A program made the position numbers and the translations under genes. Shown piece by piece: positions 1-9,289 of a stretch of 12,830 bases of DNA. The stretch lies in the NCBI GenBank assembly GCA_014885115.2, contig WKLE02002111.1, forward strand, positions 1 to 12,830, in the 5' to 3' direction. The DNA comes from Asterionellopsis glacialis. Lineage: Eukaryota > Bacillariophyta > Plagiogrammaphyceae > Rhaphoneidales > Asterionellopsidaceae. The notes under the pieces were generated by a model. The model was not told where the DNA came from. It searched no databases and worked only from the letters and a program-made list of their open reading frames with translations. Every line of letters begins with the position of its first letter. Positions within the stretch are counted from its first letter, which is position 1.

Positions 1-876
1 TAGGTTATGGTACCTAAATCTTTATCTTTTTTTTGGACTGCATTTAAGTTATGCACCCCCTAATTCCTACGGAGTATTATTTAAATATATGTATTATACT
101 TTTGTCGTAGCCATAAAGATCCAAAACTTTTCTTTGAGGCTACGGATTCCTACGCGTACGCTTGGTACATTTCTGACCAGCAATTGAATTGCTGGTCAAG
201 GCCAGACTGCTTTCCCGCCAATTTCCAATTTACCTGGGATATTATTCCCTGATTATTTTTTCAAAATAAGCCTCATTTTTATCATATTTATTCTGTGAAG
301 AAATGGTGTACAGTAATATTAATTACTAAGGGATACAAAAATAATGCAATAAGTAGTGATTGTCCTGAAAACATAAAGTCTTTTAGTAAATAATGTAATT
401 GGATATATTCAACAATTGGAATAGGTATTTTGTCAACAAATCAAATAATAAGAATGATTCTTCTCGCCGGAATCCCGCTTCACGGGCCGACTTCTTATAT
501 TGATATATGAATAAAAAAGGCTACAATTCTGGTTTCCAAGATGTTGATGTGACGCTCTTTCTTCTTTTTATGATGTACGATTAAATTTAGTTTATTTTGT
601 CGTGGATGAGGTCAAAAACGAGCTGGCAACATTATCATTGTTTGAGGATCCTTACCTCATAGCTAGGACCTACCTTGCAAATGGTCTTCAGAAATGAAAT
701 TGGAAGATCATTACAACAGGCAAGTGCATATGACATATCGTTCTCTTGTTCCGCGCGATGGGTAAGATGCAGCAAGTTGACATTCGTGGTTCCTTTTGCC
801 CGAAACACCCGCTTCGGTGTCAGAATATTTATTCGTGTCAAATGCAGACGCTATATCATACCAATCCAAAGCAGGG
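1..876. other. Upstream region of the LRR gene, no gene seen
   Basis: AT-rich DNA without a convincing coding region. Short open frames exist on both strands at 635-953 but overlap one another and lack protein-like composition. The reading frame of the LRR gene is open upstream of its first ATG, from a TGA stop at 778-780. The 5' UTR and promoter of that gene therefore probably lie here. A GTAAG donor-like site at 762 was tested as an upstream exon end. It is phase 0 for the ATG at 681, and none of the nearby AG acceptors restores the downstream frame, so no extra 5' exon is proposed. No TATA box or other core promoter element could be assigned. Confidence 0.5.
174..198. repeat. Perfect 25-bp palindrome (12-bp arms)
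   Basis: The arms tgaccagcaatt (174-185) and aattgctggtca (187-198) are exact reverse complements around a single G at 186. The symmetry stops at both outer edges (C173 against A199). Such a site could bind a dimeric regulator or form a cruciform, or be a small transposon-end relic. There is no T-run after it that would suggest a terminator, and it lies about 680 bp from the nearest start codon. Function unknown. Confidence 0.8.
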
Positions 877-3650
877 ATGGTGGTGAACAACGACTCTACA
901 ACTAAACTAGACAATATGAAGCAAAAGAGCGATTCAGCGAATGAAGACGGCAAAGAACCTGAAGCTGAACTTAGTGATCACTGCATTCGCAATTCTGGTA
1001 TAAACGACGAACAACACGCAACGTTACCTTCTTTATCAAGTCAAGGAGGTACCCCACAAGTAAGAAGTAATTATACAGATCGAATTGCTCGTAAAATTCA
1101 ACAAAACGAAGCGGAGAAGAGGGTGGAAGGAACGACTGCTATAAATAGTGCTTGCTCTAACTTTCAAGAAAATCGCAGTTCTTTTGCCTCTGGGGAAATA
1201 GATGATGATACCTCTGACGCATTCATCGACGATGAAGAAAGTCTCCCCAGACCAGGGGCCTTTTTTGTTGAAGGACTCGCTACCGGAGAATATCCTGAGT
1301 GGGGTCGACGTCAACGTACGTCCGCTCCTTCAAGAGCTTCACCATCAACAAATCAGAATTCTCCTGAGTTAGGTCAAAGTCAACGTACATCCGCACCTTC
1401 AACTGCTTTGCCACCAACAGGTCAGAATCCTCCTTCAAGTCGATTTGGAATATCTTCTCGGATGGGATTTTCTTCTCGTCGTTGGTCTTTCTTCCGACAA
1501 CGAACATCTCCAGGTAACATGAGGGTACAAGTTAATCTAGTAGCGGCGGAGCCTGTTACAAATGCGAGAACCATTATTGATGCAGAAGAAGTTACTACTA
1601 CGGAAACGTATCAAGATTCGCTTCGTACGAACCAAAAGCTCAAGCGTCTGGTTTATACTTGCACGGCTGTTCTTGCCGTTGTTGCCACTAGCGCTTGTCT
1701 GACCATCATTTTTGTGCTAATTGGAAATGAAAATGAAAGAGATAGTACTTCTACTCGTACAGTTTGTGATGAACCTTACGATATTGATGTTGTTGCTCAA
1801 TGCATTTGTGAAGACAACATTCTAAAAGAGAAAGCAAATATCACTGCATACAAAAACACAATGAAAAGGCTTAATATATCTCTTTCTAACAACGATACGA
1901 TAACTTATGGGTGCCAACCCAGTAATTTGGCTGTGTGGTGGCTTGCGACTGACACCTACAAACCTGAGTACACCATGACACCATATTCTTTCGAGCAACG
2001 ATATGCAATTGTCGTCTTTTACCTATCATTGATGATTGATACCAAGACAGAAGAAAATAGTTGGCTTACCAATACGTCTGAATGCGAATGGAGTGGAGTT
2101 TCCTGTTCTCGCTTTCAAAAGATTTTTCGTTTGCAGCTAAATCATCGGGGATTGTCTGGAAGTTTACCTACGGAACTTTCATTGCTGCGAAATCTACGTG
2201 AAATTTCTCTAGAAAGTAATCGTCTCACTGGTACATTGCCTCGTGATCTTTTCATTGAACTGAAGTCACTGAGTAAGTAGAAACCAAAGAACGAAAGGAA
2301 TCACCATGCATAATCATTCTATCGCTAATTTTTTTATTCTTTGGCGTTTGTTAAACAGGATATCTGGATTTGAAAGGCAATCAATTTCGGGGTCCTATCC
2401 CAGAATTCTTCAACGTAACTGATGTCATTATTCAAGGTATACAGTATAACTCATCTGCTGTCAACCCAATGCCTGACTTTCCAAATTTGAATGTTGAGCA
2501 GATCGTCGAAGATGAGACTTTGGTTTTCCAATTATTAGATGACTTCGGAAACAAGTCCTTTACGAATCAGTTAGGTAAGATTTTCTGTTAATCAACTTGC
2601 CTTTAATACTTTTATGATAGCTTGAATCCATTTGCTTTTACTAATCTTTGAGATCTCCACATAGTGAGAGTTGATCTTGCGGACAACGTCTTCACTGGAC
2701 GTTTACCGTATTCATTTGCTTTTAGTAAAAATATACGTAAGTTGGTTTATGTTTGCACCTTCTTTCCGCCGACATCAACCTTTTAGAAACAAACTTAACA
2801 TTATTCTATCTTTCTTTCAGGCGTTCTAAATTTGAAAAACAACAAGCTTAATGCCAACATTATCAAATACCCTAATCCCTCCATTTTTACTCAGCTAGGT
2901 GAGTGCGTAGTCAAACCAATGGAAGCAATTAATATCATTCAATATTTGCAAATTCTAATGTTTTTTTCATTCTCTTTATGGGTACAGAGGTGTTCAATGT
3001 CGCTGATAACCAGTTGCAGGGAGAATTTCCTACTGGTTTCGGGAAACTTCAAGATTTAGGTAAGCTTAGCTGCATTTGTTGTGAAACCGCTTATTTTTTA
3101 TTTTGGTGTATCCTCTTAAAAATGTCCTATAATTTGGCATGGTATGTTGCTCGATATGTTCAGAGATTCTTGATATCAGTAATAATAACTTATATGGATT
3201 GCTGCCTACTGAGATAGGAAATTTGTCAGAACTTCGTAAGTACTTGATCAATAATTTGCTGTTCTTTAGTGATTAAGCAGATGATGGACCAATCATCCTC
3301 TCACCTAATCGCTTGATTCCACAGGAATACTCAATGTGGCAGGTAACATCAATTTATCTGGAACCGTCCCAACAGAAATAGCGCGTCTGCATCAATTAGG
3401 TGAGTTAGTTTGGCCTCGTTTGGTTGTTGATCTCTTATTGCGGGTTTGTTTAGTTCGGAAGATAAAGCACTTACTCACAAGGTTTCCTCTAGAATATCTC
3501 AATCTTAGTTTTACCAACTTGAGCGGTACTTTTCCTGCTTCAATCTGTGATGAGCTCGTTTTATTAATCGATGCCGAAATTGATTGCAAGAGGTTGGAAG
3601 ATCTTGATAATCACCCATGCCCTTGTTGCATTTGTTCCTCGAGTAGCTGA
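877..3650 (+). CDS. Type II membrane leucine-rich-repeat protein (receptor-like), 8 exons
   Basis: Exons: 877-2272, 2359-2574, 2665-2736, 2821-2898, 2988-3059, 3164-3235, 3325-3399, 3493-3650, giving 712 residues. The frame is open from 781, but its first ATG is at 877; upstream initiation would need TTG. Residues 1-257 are Ser/Thr/Asn/Gln-rich, apparently disordered and without a kinase; 258-283 form one hydrophobic helix (LVYTCTAVLAVV...). After it come NIT, NIS, NDT and NTS sequons and the N-cap CEWSGVSC (403-410), like the plant LRRNT_2 cap. LRRs run from about 416, for example EVFNVADNQLQGEFP and EILDISNNNLYGLLP. The C-terminus is a cap with C-x-C-C-x-C (CPCCIC). The basic KLKR before the helix and the sequons after it place the LRRs outside the cell. 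Diatoms have many such proteins, probably in recognition or adhesion; the ligand is unknown. Exon 3 could instead start at 2671, also in frame. Splicing is inferred, not measured. Confidence 0.85.
1293..1430 (+). repeat. 69-bp tandem repeat inside the LRR gene head
   Basis: Two units, 1293-1361 and 1362-1430, each begin with tcctgagt and share tcaacgta (1311 and 1380) and cagaat near their ends. The period is exactly 69 bp, that is 23 codons, so the frame is kept. A partial third unit may follow (tcctccttcaag). Each encodes a Pro/Ser/Thr-rich segment with Q-R-T-S-A-P-S. The units differ at many third positions, so this is not a very recent duplication. It lies in the disordered cytoplasmic region, before the transmembrane helix. 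Confidence 0.8.
2273..3492 (+). other. Array of seven short phase-1 introns splitting the LRR ladder
   Basis: Introns lie at 2273-2358, 2575-2664, 2737-2820, 2899-2987, 3060-3163, 3236-3324 and 3400-3492 (84-104 nt). All begin GTAAG or GTGAG, except that the third reads gtaagt directly after ATAC, and all end in AG, mostly CAG or TAG. Every one interrupts a codon after its first base, at the same place in the repeat: directly after the conserved Leu that precedes the x-x-L-x-L-x-x-N strand. The joined codons give R or E at that place in six of seven cases (R466 at the first junction). Interior exons are 216, 72, 78, 72, 72 and 75 nt, all multiples of three, so any of them could be skipped or duplicated without a frameshift. 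Confidence 0.85.
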
Positions 3651-4573
3651 CAAGAGGTACTGTAGTGCTTTGACAACACAATGTTGATTGATTGCATCAT
3701 GACTCTGCATTTAGTCTTTCACTTTTCTATCAAATATTGCTAAAGAAGCATAGATCCTCTAGCATCTTCTAGGAGACCATTTTAAAAGATTATCAATCAT
3801 AGACTGAAAATTCATGCGAGAATGCTCTTGATGGCTATTCATGGTACATATGGACGGCAATGCTCCTACTACTGAAATACCATCGAACGATCCAGGGGGG
3901 CGATACGCCTATTTGTGATTCAGTGTGGGAAGAGATAAAAGGAAACAGCCTCTGCAATAGGACTAAAGGCTAGGACCTTCACTATTTTTTGAGATTTTGC
4001 TGTGACGGGATATCAAGTAGTCCTATCAGGCACCTGGTAGCAATAGTCTACATCATATATATAGCAATGACTTCAAGGCTGCATGAATGCTCTGTCGAAA
4101 ATCAACAAGTCTCTCAATTTACAAACTACTGTGGAACTAGGATCAACCTACCTTACTCTAGATAAAGGAGAGGTCTATTCTTTTCTCAGAGAGCCATCGT
4201 ACAGCGAGGACAACATCGAGCACAGAAGGTGCCGGTTAACAATATTGAATAGCTCAATTAATCGTCGAAAATTGTTAATATAAGTAATCATAATGTGTAA
4301 ACTTCAACTAATATTATGCAGTTGTGTATTTTTTTCATTTTCATTGGTGACATAATTTTCAAATTTCACTTCGACAGATTCGGGAGTACATATAAAACAT
4401 CAAACATAAGCACGCTGTACATATATAGATGATCGACAGAAGGAGAGAAAGAGATATTTTGATCTTTTTCGTCTTTCTCGTCCCCTCCTAAAGAACACAT
4501 CCTAAAGAACACAAAAGAAAGAGATAGGAAGGCGACGTCTTTTGGTAGAACGTTCAAAACACCATTTTCCTTC
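3651..4573. other. Spacer between convergent genes
   Basis: This stretch lies between the stop of the plus-strand LRR gene and the stop of the minus-strand permease gene, so it should hold both 3' UTRs and polyadenylation sites. An ATG-initiated frame of 66 codons at 4083-4283 (+) has no recognisable motif, signal peptide or neighbouring exon and is treated as chance. No RNA gene was recognised. The part next to the permease (4440-4560) is rich in AGAAAGAGAT-like purine runs and carries a small tandem duplication. Confidence 0.5.
4486..4513. repeat. Perfect 14-bp tandem duplication
   Basis: tcctaaagaacaca occurs at 4486-4499 and again directly at 4500-4513 without a mismatch. It lies about 60 bp beyond the permease stop codon, probably within its 3' UTR. 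It is probably a replication-slippage product. No function is claimed. Confidence 0.85.
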
Positions 4574-6571
4574 TTAGGCTTCGACATCATCATCATCTGA
4601 CTCTTTCAAAGCAATATCATCTTCATCTGACTCTTTCATAGCAGCAGCATCATCAGTTTCTGTTTCTTTTCCCATCATGACAGGATCCCACCATGTATCA
4701 AACATATCATCCACACCTGGTTCTTCAATGGGTGGTAAGTATCCATGATCATCTTCATATCCTTCTTCACCAGGCTCCGTTTGCTTACCAAAGTAAGTTT
4801 GCAAAACCCAATAAATCATACATACACCTCCCATACTTAAGTATCCCATCATAAATTCAAAGGGTGACGTCGAATCAATGTTTCCACCTGTTCCAGCTCT
4901 AAAATCGTCACCAATTGCTTCGGCTTGATGAATAATGCCAACGGCCGCAAATCCTGCAGCAACGACGCATGCAAGGGCAGCTCGGATCCATTTACGATCA
5001 ATGCTGTACACAATGATGGTACACCAAAGCATAGCACTGAGAGCAGACCCACGACTCATAGCAAATGTACCTTCATTCCCGTCACCACTTGCACCATATT
5101 GGGTATAGATGTAATCTGATACACCAAAGAACAAACCAAAAAAGATGGCTGCATGATGGCGTTGTGCAATATGTTGTGTACATTCTTCACAAATCATTAA
5201 ACCAAAGATAAAAATGATAGGTCCAATGGCAATGGCAGGAATTAAACTTAGGATCGTGGGCACGACACCGGATAAGCACAAAATCAAATAGATAATACCA
5301 TTCATAATGGAATATCCGGTTTGAGCACCAACTCGTTTATGAACAGGATGTCCAATGTAAACCTATGAATTTACAAGCAGAGATACACAACATGGATTAA
5401 AAAAACAAATTTGGTAAGATTCTACCTCAGAAACAAACGAAAAAGCTACAAAATTGAGAAAAAGCCGTCCATCTCCATACTTACGACAGTACCAAATGGA
5501 CTACCCAAGATCGATCCAATAAGTGTACCAATACCATCGGAAACCATAGTTTCTGTGATGGGATATGGATCTCCAGCTTTTTGAGCAGATACCAAACACA
5601 TCATGTCTGTAAAGGATGCTGCAATACTAAATGGTAAAACTGTACCCATGTACGGTCCAATATCACCAAACCCATCAATAAAAGCACTGCCGGCCCAAAG
5701 CCCTCCGCTGACAGGGTCTACAACAGCACCTTGTGTACCATACCACCATCCAGCGGCCACACCAAAGATAACAATGGGGAGTGCCTCTGGTAAATAAATC
5801 CCCTTGCAGAGATGGAAACGTCCTTTGGCATAGTATTGCGTAAAGATTAAAAAGACTGGAATGAGACCAATTGAAGGATTGCCAAAGTTAGGTGAAATTT
5901 GGTTGAGTGCAAGCCATGTAAAACCAATTCCAGCCAACGGCACCAACATGGCAGCCAAGGGGAAATACCGTAGCATGAATTGTCCAAAGAAACCTAAGAC
6001 AATATTCATCAAACCAGTAATGAAATTAGCAGAAACACATACGCGCCATGCTAACTCAAAACGTTCACCTTCATCTGCAATGGCTTGTCCTTCTGCGGAA
6101 AAGAAAACACCATACATAATACCAAAAATGAATGGGAATCCTCCTGCCGTATTTAATCCGTAGGGTTGAGCCGTGTAGGGCTTTCCGAATTTTTTCGTCA
6201 TACGAATAGCCTGCCAAGTGTAGCTGCGTTTATGGCAGTGTATAAGAAAGAAAACCCGAATACATTCGGTAGGAAAAGGAAACGAAGGATGGTGAGAATT
6301 CACGATGAAGAAATCGATTGATAGACGGCGTATGAATGAATTGAAGAAACAAAACTTACTACACGTTTCCGAGGAAAAGCATAAGACCTGCCGCAGGAAT
6401 GATACGTTCATATAGAATTTCTTCTGCGACTGCATTGCCAGGTGCTAAGCCTTGAATGGCACCAGCAAATCCAAGTAAGGTTGATAAATTATCAAAAAAA
6501 AGTGAAAATAATGATACAAAGTCACCAGCACCAAATGTGACTCCATAAATGGAAAAAGGAGGACTGCTCAT
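4574..6571 (-). CDS. Polytopic permease, xanthine/uracil (NCS2-like) superfamily, 3 exons
   Basis: Minus-strand exons 6571-6360, 6223-5485 and 5362-4574 give 579 residues. Introns are 136 nt (phase 2) and 122 nt (phase 0), both starting GTAAGT. The first junction gives G-N-V-Y-Y-T-W-Q-A and the second gives G-T-V-V-Y-I-G-H-P. Joined, these match blocks I recall from bacterial proteins annotated as xanthine/uracil permease-like (GNxYYAWQA, then PYGxNT, then VYIGHP), which supports the splicing. FFDNLSTLLGF lies in exon 1 and QPYGLNTAGGFPF in exon 2. About ten or more hydrophobic segments fill residues 1 to about 500, so it is an integral membrane transporter, probably of nucleobases or a related anion. 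Substrate and membrane are not readable from sequence. Residues about 501-579 form an acidic, apparently cytoplasmic tail rich in D, E and M. The start at 6571 begins the first conserved block and has no upstream rival. The assignment rests on remembered motifs, not a search. Confidence 0.75.
4593..4638 (-). repeat. 30-bp repeat encoding the acidic C-terminal tail of the permease
   Basis: tcatctgactctttca is found at 4593-4608 and 4623-4638, a 30-bp (10-codon) period. On the minus strand it encodes MKESDEDDIA followed by LKESDDDDVE. Each unit carries a Ser followed by acidic residues, the general form of a casein kinase 2 site. It is the last part of the protein, outside the membrane core. 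Confidence 0.8.
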
Positions 6572-7228
6572 CTTTGCTATGCTCTTGGTATTCAGGTCTT
6601 CTTTCTTTCTGCTTCTTTGGAGAGAGATGAAATGATGATATTAAAATATCAGCTGGATACGATGTCAAGTCAAAATGGAGTTTCGACAAGAATGAGAAAA
6701 TGAGACTTCGCCATAATTCTTCTTTGAAGCCTGTAGAAATTCCCCCGTGTTTGAAGAAATCTTTGCTTCCTGCTTCTTGTTCCGTGCACGGAAACAGCTG
6801 CCGTTGAAGAGTTCTTCTTCCTGTTCCTCAACTAGAATTCTGGTACAACATGCATGTCAAGGGACTGTCTCAGCTCATAGTATTTTTCCAATGCCACACA
6901 AAAATTAGGAATGAGACATAAAACGCTGAAACTGGGGTACTCTATTAGGAACAGAGATGTCACCAATTTCTCCGTGACCAGTTTTACGTCGACTAACCCA
7001 AAAAGACTCCGTACATGTCATTCGTACCTTTGGACTGATTAGTTCCACATTATTTATCAGGTATCAAATTTTTTAATAAAGACTGAATTGTAATTACTAA
7101 TGACATTTTCAGTATTCTTTTATGTAAGCGTACCTACCTTGTACCCAGTACAGTACCTGAAGGTATAATTATTACATTTTTCTGTACTGTAATTTTCACG
7201 ACTAAGTGCCTTTTAAGAATTATAGCAA

Positions 7229-7286
7229 GTTCCAATCTTTTGGAACATACTTTGCCATTGGGTGTCACAGAATTGAAGAATTCTGT
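7229..7286. repeat. Two adjacent small hairpins
   Basis: gttcca (7229-7234) pairs with tggaac (7241-7246) across a 6-nt loop. acagaatt (7267-7274) pairs with aattctgt (7279-7286) across the 4-nt loop gaag. Both stems are perfect but short, and no T-run follows. They could be parts of a small non-autonomous transposon or chance structures in AT-rich DNA. Confidence 0.55.
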
Positions 7287-7424
7287 CACAAGTTCTCAAA
7301 ATTGAAGGGAAGTTCTGGATATTCAGAATATTCAAATAGACACTGTATCTTTACTAAATAAATTATCTCTGTACAAGTACTCGAACGTATGTTACCGAAC
7401 CTTTCGTGAGAAATAGGTTTGGGA

Positions 7425-7477
7425 GTACAAGTCCTACGGATCCATGTACATACGCAATATTACCGTAGAACTTGTAC
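7425..7477. repeat. Inverted repeat, 15-bp arms with one mismatch
   Basis: The left arm gtacaagtcctacgg (7425-7439) and the reverse complement of the right arm at 7463-7477 (gtacaagttctacgg) differ at one base. The arms are separated by 23 bp. This could be the two ends of a tiny MITE-like element or a stem structure. No flanking target-site duplication is evident. Confidence 0.7.
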
Positions 7478-7705
7478 AATCCTTGTATCTTCAACGATAC
7501 GTACCAATTGTGCTGAAGCCTACGTTTAGAGTACAAAGAATGAAAAATTTACATCATTTTTTTCACTCGACAATGAGGATGAAAATGACGGCGTTGCGCA
7601 AAAATAAACCTTGTTAAGAAAAAATACTAATTATGACTAGATAGAGAATTTTTGCATTTAAATTATGATATAAGTTTTACAAGAGGAATCAGAATATTGA
7701 ACAAT

Positions 7706-9195
7706 TTATAAGTCACTAAGGCTTTCATCATCCGAAATATCGAACTCAGCCAAATCCATGACATTGTTGTTTGTTTCATCATTTCCCCCTTCTGGCAACT
7801 CATTTGAACAACTTTCTGTGTTTTTGTTCTACCAATTTATTTCCACCAGCACCATTGACAATACATTTCAAGACAACTTTCAATCTTCCATTTACATTTG
7901 TAAATGCTTTTGGTGACAGATAGATTGCACCTTTGAAGTCAATGTGCTACTGTCACTGCTGACTAAATGTTCATCCATACACCAAGGTCCAACGTGATAG
8001 TTTTGGGTGAACGCAGTACCTGCCACAAAATAGTAGTATTCCATATTTCATTTCTTCTGTATAAATTGCTTTTGCATCCACTGTTCCATGTCCCCCTGCA
8101 TTATCCATTCCCAAACATATCTCTTGCTCTTGAGGTATCCAATGGTAACAATCTCTAATTGCTTGACCAAGTTCAGGCATTGTTGTTAACATGAATTTGG
8201 AGTGACATGTGATGTCTTCATCAACTTCCTTGCCCCTTGCAAAATACATTCATCTCCATGTTTGTTGAGTTCCTCTTCTTAATTATCTATATTTGTAAAA
8301 CTTTGCTCATCATTAATATCATTGCTTTCCATTATAACTCTTTTCTTCTTGCCTCCAGTGGTGTATGCCTTACAACTCATCTCCAGTTGGTCTGCAATGA
8401 ATTGATCCAAGTTGTACGTCTCACTTATTATATCCAACAATTCACCAACACTCATTCCCTCAGCAAATAATTCATTCCAGGACTTCTCTCCATCTTTCAA
8501 AATCTCATTGACCATCACATCTACAAAGAAGCTTTTACTCCTTAAAGCTCTTGTTGTCATTCTTCTTTTACTTTTCTCTTTATCATGATATGTCCATCAA
8601 AATTGTAATCTTCATTTGGTGCTGCCATGACTCCAAGAAACATTACTTTCACTGGAAAGCAATTAGAACCAAATTTTAGGTAAGTTCAATGCATCAGGAG
8701 CAATCGGCTTGTTCTCACCTTGAGGTAAAACCTTAAGTTTCCTCCTTCTAGTTGTAGTATAAAACCACTTTTCATCCAAAAATGCAAACAGTACCTTGGG
8801 ATCTTTAATCTTCTCAAAATGTTCATGGGCATAAATCTATCTCTACTGCTTGTGTTTGGTTGTCAATAGGGGCTTCTCAATTGCACCCTTTTATTTTCCT
8901 CCATATTTTACAAACCATTTAGATGGTTGTTTTAGCTCTATTTTCACCAACAACAGTGCTCTTCTGGTTCATAATTGTTGACAATTCACCAAATGTTGCA
9001 AGTCCACCTTTCACCACTTGAGCATGTCAAAACAATTCATGTAAGTATCCTGGGTGCCTTTTCTCTATCTTCTCCATGTAGCCAACTGTTCCAGAATTTT
9101 TGGGACTCAAAGGATCAGTTGATTTGCCATCCATGATTGTTTTATTGAGTTGACCATACCATCTTGGAAGCACTTTTTTTCCAAATATTTTTTAA
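7706..9195 (-). pseudogene. Decayed DDE transposase (IS630/Tc1/mariner-like)
   Basis: Minus-strand relic read in several frames. In order: KKVLPRWYGQLNK...YLHELF with a TGA at 9027; then GELSTIMNQKSTVGE; then FLDEKWFY, holding catalytic Asp 1 (codon 8776-8774) and a stop at 8665; then FPVKVMFLGVMAAP; then the frame 8560-8279; then 8249-7971 with GMDNAGGHGT, holding Asp 2 (codon 8105-8103). After another shift, TLDLGVWM holds Asp 3 (codon 7989-7987). The C-terminal part continues with LSPKAFTNVNGRL, GAGGNKLVEQ and an acidic end, DISDDESLSDL, before TAA at 7708-7706. The DEKWF and DNAGGH motifs are typical of the IS630/Tc1/mariner group. The Asp2-Asp3 gap is about 38-39 residues; the Asp1-Asp2 gap of about 223 is unusually long. 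At least three frameshifts and several stops make it non-functional. The subfamily is unresolved. Confidence 0.75.
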
Positions 9196-9240
9196 AATCC
9201 AAAATCATATGAAGTCTATGTACATGCTGCCAAAGCAATC

Positions 9241-9274
9241 CTCTCTCTCTCTCTCTCTCTTTCTTTCTCTCTCT
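9241..9274. repeat. (CT)n microsatellite
   Basis: Ten uninterrupted CT units at 9241-9260, followed by an imperfect CT/TTTC run to 9274. It lies between the recognisable transposase relic and the upstream protein-like fragments, and it obscures reading-frame continuity there. Confidence 0.95.
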
Positions 9275-9289
9275 GTTGTTAAGTATGGA

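Larger units (their letters stand above)
6572..7705. other. Spacer upstream of the permease, no gene seen
   Basis: AT-rich DNA with no sustained open frame on either strand. The part next to 6571 should contain the permease promoter and 5' UTR; no TATA box or other element could be assigned with confidence. The segment 6950-7620 has normal CpG content (five CpG in 7381-7440) and an unusual density of GTAC and of inverted repeats. It ends where the transposase relic begins, so 7560-7705 could include the 3' non-coding end of that element; no clear terminal inverted repeat or target duplication was found. Confidence 0.5.

Noticed and set aside
681..762. Possible 5' exon of the LRR gene with ATG at 681 and GTAAG donor at 762
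   Set aside because: The donor would be phase 0, and the nearby AG acceptors (before 824, 848 and 875) do not continue the LRR frame.
781..876. N-terminal extension of the LRR protein starting at 796
   Set aside because: The codon at 796-798 is TTG; the first in-frame ATG is at 877 and the frame is closed by a TGA at 778-780.
4083..4283. 66-codon plus-strand ORF between the two genes
   Set aside because: No motif, no hydrophobic signal, no splice partners; it lies in the joint 3' spacer and is compatible with chance.
5603..6163. Plus-strand ORFs within the permease gene
   Set aside because: They are antisense shadows of a well-supported membrane protein exon.
6224..6435. Minus-strand N-terminal extension of the middle permease exon
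   Set aside because: It reads through the first intron; splicing 6360 to 6223 restores the conserved G-N-V-Y-Y-T-W-Q-A block, which the extension lacks.
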